Assembly: GCF_014647255.1 (NCBI RefSeq)
Contig: NZ_BMOV01000003.1
Coordinates: 1-64,000, forward strand
DNA: 64,000 bases
DNA from: Iodidimonas muriae
Lineage (GTDB): Bacteria > Pseudomonadota > Alphaproteobacteria > Sphingomonadales > Rhodothalassiaceae
Direction: 5' to 3'
The notes under the pieces were generated by a model that made no database searches, had not been told where the DNA came from, and saw only the letters and a program-made list of their open reading frames with translations. Made by a program: the position numbers and the translations under genes. Below, one piece after another: positions 17,755 through 27,070 of this stretch. Each line of letters starts with the position of its first letter. Within the stretch, counting starts at the first letter, position 1.

Positions 17755-20700
17755 TTGCAGTTCTCAAAGCTCAGACTTTCCGGCTTTAAGTCCTTCGTCG
17801 ATCCGACCGAGCTTCGGATCGAGGTTGGACTCACGGGAATCGTCGGGCCCAATGGCTGCGGAAAATCCAATCTGGTAGAGGCGCTGCGCTGGGTGATGGG
17901 AGAAAATTCTGCCCGATCCATGCGTGGATCGGGCATGGACGATGTGATTTTCGCAGGAACCAGCCGCCGTCCGGCGCGCAATCTTGCGGAAGTCTCGCTG
18001 ACCATTGATAACAGCCGCCGCAGCGCCCCTGCCGCTTTCAATGAAGAAGACCAGCTTGAAATCGTTCGTCGAATCGAACGGGAATCCGGCTCCGCATACC
18101 GCATCAATGGACGCGATGTGCGGGCCAAGGATGTGCAGCTTTTATTTGCCGATGCAGCCACCGGCGCCCGCTCTCCGGCCATGGTCAGCCAAGGCCGCGT
18201 CGGCGCTTTAATTGCGGCAAAGCCAAAGGACCGCCGCGCCATATTGGAAGAAGCGGCGGGCATTTCCGGCCTGCACAGCCGCCGCCGGGAAGCGGAACAA
18301 CGCCTGAAAGCGGCGGAAAACAATCTTGTCCGCCTGCAAGATGTTCTGACCCAATTGGAAACACAAAGCGCCGCTTTGAAGCGGCAGGCCCGGCAAGCAG
18401 AGCGCTACCGCACCCTTTCCAACGACATCCGCAAGGCAGATGCGGGCATTTTATACCACAAATGGCGCAATGCTTTGGATCAGGCGCGCGCCTTGGAACG
18501 CGATCAACACGAGATCGAACAGCAAGTCGCCACCCTGACAGCCACGACAACGAAGCTCAGTGCGGAACAAACCCGAAGTGCGGCCCGGCTTCCCGACCTG
18601 CGCAAAGCCGAAACAAATGCCGCAGCCCATGTGCAACGGCTGCAAATGACCGCCAACCAGCTTGAAGCGGATGAGCGCCAACGCGCCGACATGCTGGCAT
18701 CGCTGGAGCGTCAGATCCAGCAGATTCAAGCGGATGAACTGCGCGAAAAAGAAACCCATGCAGATGCCAAAGCCGCCCTGTCGCGGCTGGATGCGGAACA
18801 GGCCCGCCATAAGCAGGCCCAAGAAGGCCAGCTTGCGGCGGAACAGGCGGCCCGCGACCATCTTGATGCCTGCGCCCGCAAAGCGGAGGAGGCAGAAGCC
18901 GCCTATGATGCCATAAGCCAGCACCTTGCCGAAGCGCGAGGCCGCCGCGCCAGCCTCTCCAGCGATCTGACCGCCCTTGAGCGTCGGCGCGACCGCATGG
19001 CCCGCGATCATCAGGAAACGCAAGCCGCCATCCACGCCATGGAAGAGGCCGACACCGATGCGCAGGCGGTAAAAACCGCAGAAATCGCTGTCGCTTCTTT
19101 AGAAAAACAAATCGCCGACTGTGCCCTCAAACTGGAAGAGGCTGCCGCAAAAACCGCGCAAGCCCGCGAAGAAGCGGATCAAAAACGTGCAGCCCTGTCG
19201 CAAAGCCGCAGCAATATGGCCAGCAATCAAGCAGACCGTGCCGCATTGGAGAAGCGGCTGCAGGCGCGCAATGTGAACGGGCAAGCCTCTATTGCCGACC
19301 AACTTTCCGTGCATGCCGGCTTTGAACAAGCCTTGGGCGCCGCGCTGGGGGAAGATCTCAATGCCCCCCTTGATGCTGCCGGCGCGCCAACCGTTTGGCA
19401 TAGTCTTCCGCCTCTTTCCCAAGTGCCGCAGCTTCCCGATACGGCAATCGCCTTATCCAATCATGTGAAGGGGCCAGCCACCCTGACCCGCCGCCTGTCG
19501 CAAATCGGTGTGGTGGAAACGGATGCCCAATTACAGCATCTGGCCCCCGCCTTGCTGCCCGGCCAAAGGCTGGTGACCAAAAACGGCGGCCTTGTGCGCT
19601 GGGATGGTTACCGCATGGCTGTCAATGCGCCAAGCGCGGCAACCATTCGCCTGCAACAGAAAAACCGCTTGGATGTTTTAAAAGCGGAAAGCGTTGAACT
19701 GGAAGCCAAAGTCGCCGCTGCCGCCACGGCCCATGAACAGGCACAAAGCGCGGTTCAAAGCGCCACAAAGGCGCAGGCATTGCAACGCACGCATCTTGAT
19801 GAAGCGGAAAGCGCCGTGCGTGCTGCAAAGCAAAAGCTGGCCGAGGCAGAAGCGGAAGCCAATCGCCGTGCCTCGCGCCTTGCGGGGCTGACCGAAACAC
19901 TGGCCCGTCTCACACAAGAAATGAGCGATGCACAGGCCCGCTGCAAAACCATCGAAGCCGCTTTGGCCGAACTCCCCCTTGCCACCGACCTGGAAACGCG
20001 ATCCAGAACCGCGCGGGAAGCGGTTGAAACCGCCCGCCATGTTTTGGCTCAGGCCCGCACCAACCACGACACATTAAACCGTGAAGCACAAAGCCGCCGG
20101 GATCGCCTGTCGGCCATCGAAACGGAACATCGCGCTTGGGAACAACGGCTCAAGCGTGCTGCCGATCAATTGGAGCAACTGGATAAACGCCGCCAAACAG
20201 CACAGGCCGAGCAGGTAAAAATCAAAATCCCGCCCGACGAATTTGCCCAAAAACGTCAATCCCTTGCCGACCAGATTGAACAAGCCGAGGCCACAAGACG
20301 GCAAGCAGCCGATCAATTGGCAAGCGCAGAAACTGCACTGGCGGAAAAAGATCGGGCCTTAAAGGCCGTGCAAGAACAGCTTGCCGATATCCGCGAATCC
20401 CGCGCGCGAACCGCTGCAGCATTGGACGCCATGACAGCACAGCGGCAAGAAATTGCCCGCATGTCTGGCGAGCGGTTTCAATGCCCGCCCCCTGATATTT
20501 TAAAGAAACTGGATCTGGGCGATCCGGCCCAACTGCCGGATATGGAAACATTCGAGGAGCAATCGGCGCGTCACAAAGCCCAGCGGGAGCGTTTAGGGGC
20601 TGTGAATCTGAGAGCCGACGAAGAATTGCGCGAGGTTGAAACCCAGCTTTCCCATCTGTTGGAAGAACGCAGCGATCTGGAACAGGCCATCGGGCGTTTG

Positions 20701-21219
20701 CGTCAGGCAATTGGCAGCCTCAACCGCGAAGGCCGCGAACGGTTATTGAGCGCCTTTCAAGAGGTAAGCCGCCATTTCTCCGACCTGTTTCAAACCCTGT
20801 TCGGCGGAGGATATGCGCGTCTGGAACTGGTCGAATCGGATGACCCTTTGGATGCGGGCATCGAGATCATGGCCAGCCCGCCGGGCAAAAAGCTGCAGAT
20901 CCTGTCGCTTTTATCAGGGGGCGAGCAAGCCTTGACCGCGCTGTCCCTGATCTTTGCGGTGTTCATGACCAACCCCGCCCCTATCTGCGTGCTGGACGAA
21001 GTGGATGCCCCGTTGGATGAAGCCAATGTGGAGCGGCTGTGCGATTTGCTGGACGGCATGAATGCCCGTACCGACACGCGGTTTCTTATCGTCACCCATA
21101 ATGAAGTGACCATGGCCCGTATGCACCGTTTGTTCGGCGTAACCATGGCCGAACGCGGAATCTCGCAGCTGGTCTCTGTGGATCTGGAACGCGCCGAATC
21201 ACTAACCGCCGCACAATAA
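17755..21219 (+). CDS. smc: Chromosome segregation protein SMC
   Basis: At 1154 residues this is a full SMC ATPase. Walker A is GPNGCGKSNLVEALRW near residue 32. Two long Ala/Gln/Glu/Arg-rich coiled coils flank a hinge domain around residues 500-640 (SIADQLSVHAGFEQALGAAL). The C-terminal signature is LLSGGEQALTALSLIF, and Walker B is CVLDEVDAPLDE. SMC dimers organise and segregate the chromosome with ScpA/ScpB, which are not in this window. The likely start is TTG 17755; no ATG lies before the conserved MQFSKLRLSGFKSF sequence. Confidence 0.96.
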   Translation: MQFSKLRLSGFKSFVDPTELRIEVGLTGIVGPNGCGKSNLVEALRWVMGENSARSMRGSGMDDVIFAGTSRRPARNLAEVSLTIDNSRRSAPAAFNEEDQLEIVRRIERESGSAYRINGRDVRAKDVQLLFADAATGARSPAMVSQGRVGALIAAKPKDRRAILEEAAGISGLHSRRREAEQRLKAAENNLVRLQDVLTQLETQSAALKRQARQAERYRTLSNDIRKADAGILYHKWRNALDQARALERDQHEIEQQVATLTATTTKLSAEQTRSAARLPDLRKAETNAAAHVQRLQMTANQLEADERQRADMLASLERQIQQIQADELREKETHADAKAALSRLDAEQARHKQAQEGQLAAEQAARDHLDACARKAEEAEAAYDAISQHLAEARGRRASLSSDLTALERRRDRMARDHQETQAAIHAMEEADTDAQAVKTAEIAVASLEKQIADCALKLEEAAAKTAQAREEADQKRAALSQSRSNMASNQADRAALEKRLQARNVNGQASIADQLSVHAGFEQALGAALGEDLNAPLDAAGAPTVWHSLPPLSQVPQLPDTAIALSNHVKGPATLTRRLSQIGVVETDAQLQHLAPALLPGQRLVTKNGGLVRWDGYRMAVNAPSAATIRLQQKNRLDVLKAESVELEAKVAAAATAHEQAQSAVQSATKAQALQRTHLDEAESAVRAAKQKLAEAEAEANRRASRLAGLTETLARLTQEMSDAQARCKTIEAALAELPLATDLETRSRTAREAVETARHVLAQARTNHDTLNREAQSRRDRLSAIETEHRAWEQRLKRAADQLEQLDKRRQTAQAEQVKIKIPPDEFAQKRQSLADQIEQAEATRRQAADQLASAETALAEKDRALKAVQEQLADIRESRARTAAALDAMTAQRQEIARMSGERFQCPPPDILKKLDLGDPAQLPDMETFEEQSARHKAQRERLGAVNLRADEELREVETQLSHLLEERSDLEQAIGRLRQAIGSLNREGRERLLSAFQEVSRHFSDLFQTLFGGGYARLELVESDDPLDAGIEIMASPPGKKLQILSLLSGGEQALTALSLIFAVFMTNPAPICVLDEVDAPLDEANVERLCDLLDGMNARTDTRFLIVTHNEVTMARMHRLFGVTMAERGISQLVSVDLERAESLTAAQ

Positions 21220-21278
21220 GCCTTGCGAATCACACTTTTCTTATATTTTTCAATACTTTAAACCAATATCCATCATTC

Positions 21279-21307
21279 TTGACAGCATATGGGGCCGCCT
21301 CTATAGT
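21279..21307 (+). promoter_or_regulatory. Strong sigma-70 promoter for the F0 ATP synthase operon
   Basis: TTGACA at 21279-21284 and TATAGT at 21302-21307 are separated by exactly 17 bases, close to a consensus housekeeping promoter. The predicted start near 21314 leaves a leader of about 57 bases before the atpI GTG. Confidence 0.75.
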
Positions 21308-21370
21308 GCGCGCGCGTTTGCAGAGGGGTGTATCCGGCATTTTTCACAAGCGCGCTGTCAATCATGGCAG

Positions 21371-21754
21371 GTGATCGTGGATCCTGAGACACGCGAAAAT
21401 AAAAAAAGCAGCTTCGACAAGAGGTTGGCTGAAGCGCGTGCAAAAATCGGGAAGCATGATGATGCCGATGGACAGCAAAATAAAGATGCGGACGACGGCC
21501 AAAGCCTGTCACATGGCTATCGAATGGGGCTCGAGTTCGTGTCGGCGGTTGCAGTCGGCGCTTTCATAGGCTACTGGCTTGATCGCTGGTTTGGAACATC
21601 TCCGATTTTCTTGATCGGGATGTTTCTAATCGGAACGCTGACAGGGTTCCGCAATTTGATGCGGCTTCTTGAAAGCACCAATGACGAGACTGACGACAAG
21701 GCTGGCGGCAAAACTGACGACGGACTTGACGACAAGACTGGCGAAAACGAATAG
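21371..21754 (+). CDS. atpI: ATP synthase protein I (AtpI)
   Basis: The 127-residue protein has a charged N-terminus (about 50 residues), two transmembrane helices (VSAVAVGAFIGYWLDRWF and FLIGMFLIGTLTGFRNLMR), and an acidic Asp/Lys-rich tail with repeated DDKT-like units. This is the AtpI layout; AtpI assists c-ring assembly or Mg2+ handling and is the usual first gene of alphaproteobacterial F0 operons. The start is a GTG at 21371, with another GTG two codons later equally possible. atpB follows 27 bases downstream. Confidence 0.88.
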   Translation: MIVDPETRENKKSSFDKRLAEARAKIGKHDDADGQQNKDADDGQSLSHGYRMGLEFVSAVAVGAFIGYWLDRWFGTSPIFLIGMFLIGTLTGFRNLMRLLESTNDETDDKAGGKTDDGLDDKTGENE

Positions 21755-21781
21755 GCAACTCTCATCGCGGAGCTTTAAGGC

Positions 21782-22528
21782 GTGGCTAACCCGCTCGAGC
21801 AATTCGAAATTCATCCCGCAGCCCCGCTTTCCATTGCGGGCGTCGATGCATCCCTGACCAATGCTGGCATTTTCATGCTGATCAGCAGCCTCAGCGTTGC
21901 TGTGTTCGTGCTGATGGGCGTGCGCCGTAGCAATGTGGTGCCCGGCCGCTGGCAGTCCATGGTTGAACTTTGCTATGAATTCATTGCCGGTATGGTGAAA
22001 GAGAATATCGGACAGAAAGGACGCGCCTATGTGCCGTTCGTCTTTACCCTGTTCATGTTTATTCTCGCCGGAAACCTGATTGGTTTGCTGCCCTATTCCT
22101 TTACGGTGACCAGCCATCTGGCGGTTACATTCGCCTTTGCCGGACTGATTTTTCTGGCAACCATTGTCATTGGCTTCATCAATCATGGCGCGCACTTCCT
22201 CGGGATGTTTGTTCCCAAGGATACGCCGATCGTTTTGATGCCGTTGATCATCGTGATCGAGGTTATTTCCTTCCTCTCGCGTCCGATCACCCATTCGGTG
22301 CGTCTGTTTGCCAACATGACCGCCGGGCATATTCTGTTGAAGGTATTTGCCGGTTTCATCGTTAGCCTGTTGTTGGCGGGCGGTGTATTGTCAGGGATTT
22401 CGGTGCTGCCGGCCTTGATGATTGTCATTCTGAATGCGCTTGAACTTCTGGTCGCCGTTGTGCAGGCCTATGTGTTCGCGCTTTTGACCTGTGTTTATCT
22501 GAACGACGCCGTCAATCTTGAACATTGA
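21782..22528 (+). CDS. atpB: F0F1 ATP synthase subunit a
   Basis: The 248-residue inner-membrane protein is the proton-channel subunit. The essential arginine lies in SVRLFANMTAGHILLKVF, and the conserved C-terminal helix is ELLVAVVQAYVFALLTCVYLND. At least five hydrophobic segments are visible, and the entry half-channel region is in NLIGLLPYSFTVTSHL. It starts with GTG 21782, preceded by GGAG at nine bases. The gene lies second in the F0 operon. Confidence 0.96.
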   Translation: MANPLEQFEIHPAAPLSIAGVDASLTNAGIFMLISSLSVAVFVLMGVRRSNVVPGRWQSMVELCYEFIAGMVKENIGQKGRAYVPFVFTLFMFILAGNLIGLLPYSFTVTSHLAVTFAFAGLIFLATIVIGFINHGAHFLGMFVPKDTPIVLMPLIIVIEVISFLSRPITHSVRLFANMTAGHILLKVFAGFIVSLLLAGGVLSGISVLPALMIVILNALELLVAVVQAYVFALLTCVYLNDAVNLEH

Positions 22529-22588
22529 TCGGCCAAGCCACATCCACAACTCATTTGACCATCTGACCTTATACGAAAGGACTGACTA

Positions 22589-22816
22589 ATGGACGCAGAA
22601 GCCGCAAAGCTCATCGGTGCAGGGATCGCCACACTCGGCATGGGTGGGGCCGGTATCGGCCTTGGCTTGATCTTTGGCTATTTCCTTCAGGCCGCACTTC
22701 GCAATCCGGCTGCCGCTGACAAGCTGCGCCCGACCCTGATTTTCGGCTTTGCCGTGACAGAAGCCCTGGGCATTTTCTCGTTCCTGGTTGCCCTGATCTT
22801 GCTGTTCGTCGCCTAA
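22589..22816 (+). CDS. atpE: F0F1 ATP synthase subunit c
   Basis: This is a 75-residue helical hairpin. The first helix is glycine-rich ([20 protein letters not shown]), the polar loop is RNPAA, and the second helix contains the proton-carrying glutamate in [16 protein letters not shown]. Several copies form the rotor ring. AAAGGA lies seven bases before the ATG. Subunit c is needed in large molar excess, and two RNA hairpins follow the gene before the b' gene. Confidence 0.96.
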   Translation: MDAEAAKLIGAGIATLGMGGAGIGLGLIFGYFLQAALRNPAAADKLRPTLIFGFAVTEALGIFSFLVALILLFVA

Positions 22817-22838
22817 TAGGCGGCCAAGCAATCAATGC

Positions 22839-22911
22839 CCACCGCCGGATCGTCCGTTCATCGGGTCCGGCGGTGGATTTTCAGCCGGATCAGTCCCATA
22901 ATGGGATTGAT
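22839..22911 (+). promoter_or_regulatory. Two tandem intercistronic RNA hairpins between atpE and the b' gene
   Basis: CCACCGCCGGA (22839-22849) pairs perfectly with TCCGGCGGTGG (22866-22876). ATCAGTCCCA (22889-22898) pairs with TGGGATTGAT (22902-22911) over a three-base loop, with one G-U. Only ATTTTC follows the first stem, so it is a weak terminator at best. The pair could protect the atpE 3' end or attenuate read-through to tune subunit ratios. Confidence 0.6.
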
Positions 22912-22956
22912 AGGCCGAAAACGACCTGACACGCGACCCGAGCAAGAGGAAGCACA

Positions 22957-23448
22957 ATGCCTCAGTTTGATCCGGCGCTTTTTGCACCACAGATCATTTG
23001 GCTGATCATCGCCTTTGGCGTACTTTGGCTGCTTATGGCACGCGTGGGACTTCCGCGTGTGGAGCGGGCCATGGTCGAGCGTTCTGAACAGATCGAAGCC
23101 GATCTGGATGCCGCCCGCACCATGAAAGCCAAGGCCGACGAACTCACTCAAGAGTATGAAGCGGCTCTGGCTCAGGCTCGGGCCAAAGCAGGGGCCATTT
23201 CCGAACGCACCAAGGCCGACATCCGCGAACGCTCCGAAAAACTTCTGAGCGAGACGCAAGCAAAAATCGATGCAGAAATTGCCAAAGCCCAACAGGGTAT
23301 CGATCAGGAAGTAAAGGCCGCTATGGGCGAGATGGATAAAATGGCCACGGATGTGGCTGCGTCCCTGATCGCACGCCTGATAGGTGAAGAGGTGGAAAGC
23401 GCCGAGCTTGAAGCGGCTGTGGCCACCATCCGGTCGGAGGCGGCATAA
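22957..23448 (+). CDS. F0F1 ATP synthase subunit b' (first of two b-type subunits)
   Basis: The 163-residue protein has one N-terminal membrane helix (IIWLIIAFGVLWLLMARV) and then a long Ala/Glu/Lys-rich coiled coil forming the peripheral stalk. The N-terminal FDPALFAPQIIWL pattern marks b' forms of photosynthetic bacteria and alphaproteobacteria, which use a b/b' heterodimer. AGAGGA precedes the ATG. Its TAA overlaps the next ATG by one base (TAATG), coupling translation of the two stalk subunits at equal ratio. Confidence 0.93.
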   Translation: MPQFDPALFAPQIIWLIIAFGVLWLLMARVGLPRVERAMVERSEQIEADLDAARTMKAKADELTQEYEAALAQARAKAGAISERTKADIRERSEKLLSETQAKIDAEIAKAQQGIDQEVKAAMGEMDKMATDVAASLIARLIGEEVESAELEAAVATIRSEAA

Positions 23449-23996
23449 TGGCCCAGACATCTCAAAATAACGGCCATCAGGAACTGGTGGAAGTGAATGC
23501 CCATCACGGCGAAGAAGGGCTGTTCCAATCGGCAGAATTCTATGTTGCCCTTGGATTCATAATCTTCGTTGCTTTGTTGCTGTATTTTGGCATTCACAAA
23601 ATGATTGCCAAAGCACTTGATGACCGCTCTGCCAAAATCGCCGGACAGATCGATGAAGCCCGTCAGCTTCGGGAAGAAGCACAGGCCGATCTGGCACAAA
23701 GGCAACGTCGCCAGCGGGAAGCCGCCAGCGAAGCAGACGCCATCATTGCTCAGGCCGAAGACGATGCCCGCCTGGCCACCAGCGAAGCAATGGCCGAGAT
23801 CAATCGTGTCAGCACCCGCCGCGAAGAAGTGGCTCGCCAGAAAATCAAGCAGGCAGAACAAGATGCCCTGCGCAATCTTCGTGCGGAAGCCACCGATATC
23901 GCTGTGAAAGCCGCTCGCACGGTGATCGCCGATAAATTGTCGGGCAAAAAAGGCTCCGACCTGATCGCCACGACCATCAAAGGTCTGGACGCCTGA
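23448..23996 (+). CDS. atpF: F0F1 ATP synthase subunit b
   Basis: This 182-residue stalk subunit has a polar N-terminus of about 25 residues and a membrane helix at EFYVALGFIIFVALLLYFGIH. A charged coiled coil with RSAKIAGQIDEARQLREEA follows, and the conserved C-terminal helix is VKAARTVIADKL. GGAGG within the end of the b' gene lies seven bases before the ATG. It is the last gene of the operon and a hairpin terminator follows. The F1 genes are not in this window, as expected for this lineage. Confidence 0.94.
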   Translation: MAQTSQNNGHQELVEVNAHHGEEGLFQSAEFYVALGFIIFVALLLYFGIHKMIAKALDDRSAKIAGQIDEARQLREEAQADLAQRQRRQREAASEADAIIAQAEDDARLATSEAMAEINRVSTRREEVARQKIKQAEQDALRNLRAEATDIAVKAARTVIADKLSGKKGSDLIATTIKGLDA

Positions 23997-24010
23997 TCCA
24001 ATTTCTTTGC

Positions 24011-24045
24011 CTTCCGCAGTCGAACCGGGCTGCGGAAGTGCTTTT
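24011..24045 (+). terminator. Rho-independent terminator after the F0 operon
   Basis: CTTCCGCAG (24011-24019) pairs perfectly with CTGCGGAAG (24030-24038) over a ten-base loop, and TGCTTTT follows. It lies 15 bases past the atpF stop. Confidence 0.65.
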
Positions 24046-24295
24046 CCTCCGGGCCGATCCGGAATACCCGTCGCAGGATCGGGGCCAAGCGCCCTTTTAA
24101 GCCTCCCCCATATTACCGCCATAGCGCAGCCCATATGCCACGTCGCCCTTCTCCTTGGGCAAAGCAGCCTCCCGCCCCATATGCGCGCTCCAGGCCCATC
24201 CATGGCGTTCTCCGGGGCTATATAGCTGTCAGGTAGGGCGGCAAATGGACAGCATCCACAGATTGACGCGGACAGGCCGGACGCAGCCGGGAAAC
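24046..24295. other. Stretch without a supported gene
   Basis: Between the two terminators I see no RNA gene, repeat or ORF with family character. Short open frames exist on both strands but lack a ribosome site. The longest minus-strand one is only an extension of frames running antisense to the atp genes. Confidence 0.4.
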
Positions 24296-24333
24296 AAAAA
24301 ACCGCCAGTCCCAGAAAAGTCTGGAACCGACGG
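24296..24333 (-). terminator. Strong Rho-independent terminator for the small secreted protein gene
   Basis: On the minus strand a 14-pair stem with three G-U pairs (24320-24333 with 24302-24315) closes a four-base loop and runs directly into six T residues (24296-24301). It lies about 43 bases past the stop of the gene at 24376. Confidence 0.8.
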
Positions 24334-24375
24334 CTTATCCTGCGTGCTCTTGACAGTTACGGCATCAAGCAGAAA

Positions 24376-24729
24376 TCAATAGCCGCAAATCTCTTCCACC
24401 TTGTTCAAGGTCAAACGCGTTTCCACAAGAAGTTCATTCACTTCATCATAAGCCAGATCTTCTTCTTCCGCGAAGGCCTTCATGCCTTCGTCATCACCGC
24501 TAACGGCAATCGCAGCAAGAACGGTCATGATTTCGTAGGAATCCTTGGGCAGCGCCTTTTTCAGTTCCACGATATAACATTCGCAAGCCTCTGGATCGGC
24601 CCCCGGTTCCGCTTTACATGCCTCGGTAATCCGGCCTTCAGCTTCCGTCACACTCAGCACCTGTGCAGACGCAACACCGCCAAAACAAAAACCCGACACA
24701 ACGAGCGCGAGAAGAGAAGAACGGATCAT
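24376..24729 (-). CDS. Small secreted protein of unknown function
   Basis: The 117-residue product starts with a typical signal peptide (MIRSSLLALVVSGFCFGGVASA) that would be cleaved before QVLSVTEAEG. The mature part of about 94 residues is acidic, mainly helical, and holds four cysteines (TEACKAEPG, EACECYIVEL, EEICGY), which could form two disulfides in the periplasm. I do not recognise a family. ATG 24729 is chosen because AAGGGA precedes it and the signal peptide then begins correctly. It is monocistronic, with its own terminator, next to but separate from the MaoC gene. Confidence 0.72.
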   Translation of the reverse strand: MIRSSLLALVVSGFCFGGVASAQVLSVTEAEGRITEACKAEPGADPEACECYIVELKKALPKDSYEIMTVLAAIAVSGDDEGMKAFAEEEDLAYDEVNELLVETRLTLNKVEEICGY

Positions 24730-24793
24730 ATTGGTTTCCCTTAAAAAGAGTTTTCTGATCGACAAACACATGCAATGACTGTGGCGCGGACGA

Positions 24794-25258
24794 TCAATCG
24801 CCCTCCCCGGAAGTCTTGAAAAACCCGTTGCTCTTGAAGGTCATGACAACATCACCCTTCTGATTGAGCACCGTGTAATCGCTCTTGATATTGCCTATTC
24901 CCGGCTTGGATTTCAAGCGACGCGTGTCTGTAACTTTCATATGCACGCTTAACACGTCCCCCGGATAAACGGGTTTCACCCAGCGGATCTCATCCACACC
25001 GGGCGACCCAAGGGTGGCTGTGCCGGTTTCTTCCATATGATCGACCATCATGCGCATGGTCATGGCGCATGTGTGCCAGCCCGAAGCGCACAAAGCCCCG
25101 AACAGTGATTTTTTTGCCGCCTCCTTATCCACATGGAAGGCTTGAGGGTCATATTTCCTTGCGAAATCAAGAACTTCGGCTTCTGTCACTTCGTAACGGC
25201 CGAAAGATGCCTCGTCTCCCACATGGAAATCTTCAAAAAACATGGCCTGTTTTTGCAC
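24794..25258 (-). CDS. MaoC-like hot-dog dehydratase
   Basis: The 154-residue protein has the hydratase-2 type signature. The Asp/His pair is in YDPQAFHVDKEAAKKSLFG, followed by the SGWHTCAMTMRMM helix and GVDEIRWVKPVYPGDVL, the usual MaoC strand. Family members hydrate enoyl-CoA thioesters; the exact substrate is unknown. A GTG at 25258 is the likely start because a perfect AGGAGG lies eight bases upstream, although the frame is open farther. It is last in the rplY-pth-ychF-maoC run, 80 bases after ychF. Confidence 0.86.
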   Translation of the reverse strand: MQKQAMFFEDFHVGDEASFGRYEVTEAEVLDFARKYDPQAFHVDKEAAKKSLFGALCASGWHTCAMTMRMMVDHMEETGTATLGSPGVDEIRWVKPVYPGDVLSVHMKVTDTRRLKSKPGIGNIKSDYTVLNQKGDVVMTFKSNGFFKTSGEGD

Positions 25259-25338
25259 CTTGGAAACCTCCTTGCTATCCACCTGTCCAGAGATATCCCA
25301 TCGCGCCACATGAACCCGGAAGAGCAATCCGGCAGGCT

Positions 25339-26442
25339 TTAATTGGCAAAGCGGAACATCATAATGTCCCCATCTTGGACCAGATATTCCTTGCCTTCCA
25401 GACGCATTTTCCCGGCGTCCTTCGCGCCATGCTCGCCGCCACAAGCCACATAATCATCAAATGCCGTGGTTTCGGCCCGAATGAAGCCCTTTTCAAAGTC
25501 CGTATGGATAACGCCAGCCGCTTGCGGGGCTTTGGTGCCTTGGGTGATGGTCCAGGCGCGTGCCTCTTTGGGGCCAACGGTGAAATAGGTAATCAATCCC
25601 AGCAAATCATAGCCCGCGCGGATGATGCGGGCGAGCCCGGTTTCCGAAAGGCCGATATCCGCCAGAAATTCCGCTTTTTCCTCGTCGCTGTCCATCTGTG
25701 CGATTTCCGCTTCAATGGCGGCAGAAATAATCACGCAAGCCGCCCCTTCGGCCGTGGCTTTTTCTTCCACCTTTGCCGAAAACGCATTGCCGGATGCGGC
25801 CGCCGCCTCATCCACATTGCAGACATAGAGAATCGGTTTCCCGGTCAGCAATTGCAGCCCTTCAAACAGGCGTTCTTCTTCCGGATCGGCACGCTCCACC
25901 GCGCGGGCTGGCCGTCCATCTTCCAGCACTGAAATGCAGCGCGTCACCAATTCCAGAATGATTTTTGCTTCTTTTTCCTGACCACGGATGCGCCGCTCCA
26001 GATTGGGAATACGCTTGGTCAACGACTCAAGGTCTGCCAGCATCAGCTCGGTTTCCACCGTTTCCGCATCCGCCACAGGGTCCACTTTGCCGTCCACATG
26101 GGTGATGTCGTCATCTTCAAAGCACCGCAACACATGCACGATGGCATCAACCTCGCGGATATTGGCCAGGAACTGATTGCCAAGCCCTTCGCCTTTGGAA
26201 GCGCCGCGCACCAATCCGGCAATATCCACAAAAGATAACCGGGTGGGGATCGTCTGCTGAGATTTGGCAAGGCTGGCTATTTCAGAAAGACGCGGATCAG
26301 GCACAGAGACATCGCCCACATTGGGATCAATGGTGCAAAAAGGATAATTCGCCGCTTGGGCGGCGGCCGTGTTGGTCAGCGCATTGAACAAGGTGGACTT
26401 GCCAACATTAGGCAAGCCGACGATACCGCATTTGAAACCCAT
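25339..26442 (-). CDS. ychF: Redox-regulated ATPase YchF (Obg-related)
   Basis: The 367-residue protein is YchF, a ribosome-associated P-loop protein that prefers ATP. Visible motifs are G1 [18 protein letters not shown], the switch region [11 protein letters not shown]3 [19 protein letters not shown], and the altered G4 NVDE that explains ATP preference. A coiled-coil insertion follows, and a TGS domain closes the protein ([14 protein letters not shown] to IMMFRFAN). It is in the same direction as pth and rplY upstream and is probably expressed with them. Confidence 0.95.
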   Translation of the reverse strand: MGFKCGIVGLPNVGKSTLFNALTNTAAAQAANYPFCTIDPNVGDVSVPDPRLSEIASLAKSQQTIPTRLSFVDIAGLVRGASKGEGLGNQFLANIREVDAIVHVLRCFEDDDITHVDGKVDPVADAETVETELMLADLESLTKRIPNLERRIRGQEKEAKIILELVTRCISVLEDGRPARAVERADPEEERLFEGLQLLTGKPILYVCNVDEAAAASGNAFSAKVEEKATAEGAACVIISAAIEAEIAQMDSDEEKAEFLADIGLSETGLARIIRAGYDLLGLITYFTVGPKEARAWTITQGTKAPQAAGVIHTDFEKGFIRAETTAFDDYVACGGEHGAKDAGKMRLEGKEYLVQDGDIMMFRFAN

Positions 26443-26484
26443 TTTCCGATCCTTATCGCGGCGCCCTTGTAGCGCCCATTGTTT

Positions 26485-27060
26485 TTAGCGAGAGTGCGAC
26501 ACGGACTGCGCCACATCGGTCATAAAGCGCGGCCAATCGCGCTTGACGAGCCATTGGGCGCTCCCCGCAATGGCGTCGCATAAGCCATCAACCCAAGGCC
26601 AGTCCGCCTTGGAAAAATCAGACAGTACATAAGGACTGACGAGATCCCGATCACCGGGATGCCCGATGCCCATGCGCACACGGACAAAATCGGCCCCGCA
26701 ATGGGCCATGATCGAACGCAAGCCATTATGGCCCGCATGACCGCCGCCGACTTTCACCCGCAGCTTGCCCGGTGTCAGATCCAGCTCATCATGAAAAACC
26801 ACAAGGTCGGCCGCCGTCAGCTTATAAAAACGCATGGCTTCGCCAACCGCACGACCACTTTCGTTCATATAAGTCTGCGGCTTTAGAACGATCACCTTTT
26901 CACCGGCGATCCTCCCTTCACTGCACAAAGCGGAAAAGCGGGCGCGCTCTGGCCCAAAGGAATGGCGGCGGAGTATTTCATCCACCGCCATAAAGCCAAT
27001 ATTATGCCGATTGTCGGCATATCGATTTCCGGGATTGCCCAAACCGGCAAAAAGCAGCAT
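26485..27060 (-). CDS. pth: Peptidyl-tRNA hydrolase
   Basis: The 191-residue enzyme recycles peptidyl-tRNA released from stalled ribosomes. The signature [20 protein letters not shown] contains the catalytic histidine and substrate asparagine, and [28 protein letters not shown] holds the catalytic aspartate. The frame is open to 27294, but that extension would lie inside rplY, so ATG 27060 is the start, ten bases after the rplY stop. This tight spacing means translation is probably coupled. Confidence 0.95.
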   Translation of the reverse strand: MLLFAGLGNPGNRYADNRHNIGFMAVDEILRRHSFGPERARFSALCSEGRIAGEKVIVLKPQTYMNESGRAVGEAMRFYKLTAADLVVFHDELDLTPGKLRVKVGGGHAGHNGLRSIMAHCGADFVRVRMGIGHPGDRDLVSPYVLSDFSKADWPWVDGLCDAIAGSAQWLVKRDWPRFMTDVAQSVSHSR

Positions 27061-27070
27061 GTGCTGGCTC

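Noticed and set aside
23304-24203. 299-codon open frame on the minus strand
   Set aside because: Most of it is antisense to atpF and the b' gene. The part beyond 24000 has no start with a ribosome site. A 27-residue frame near 24100-24180 ending in GLRYGGNMGEA looked protein-like but is too short to support.
24000-24295. A small RNA or tRNA in the gap after the atp operon
   Set aside because: No cloverleaf, SRP-RNA or 6S-like core could be drawn; only the two terminators are convincing.
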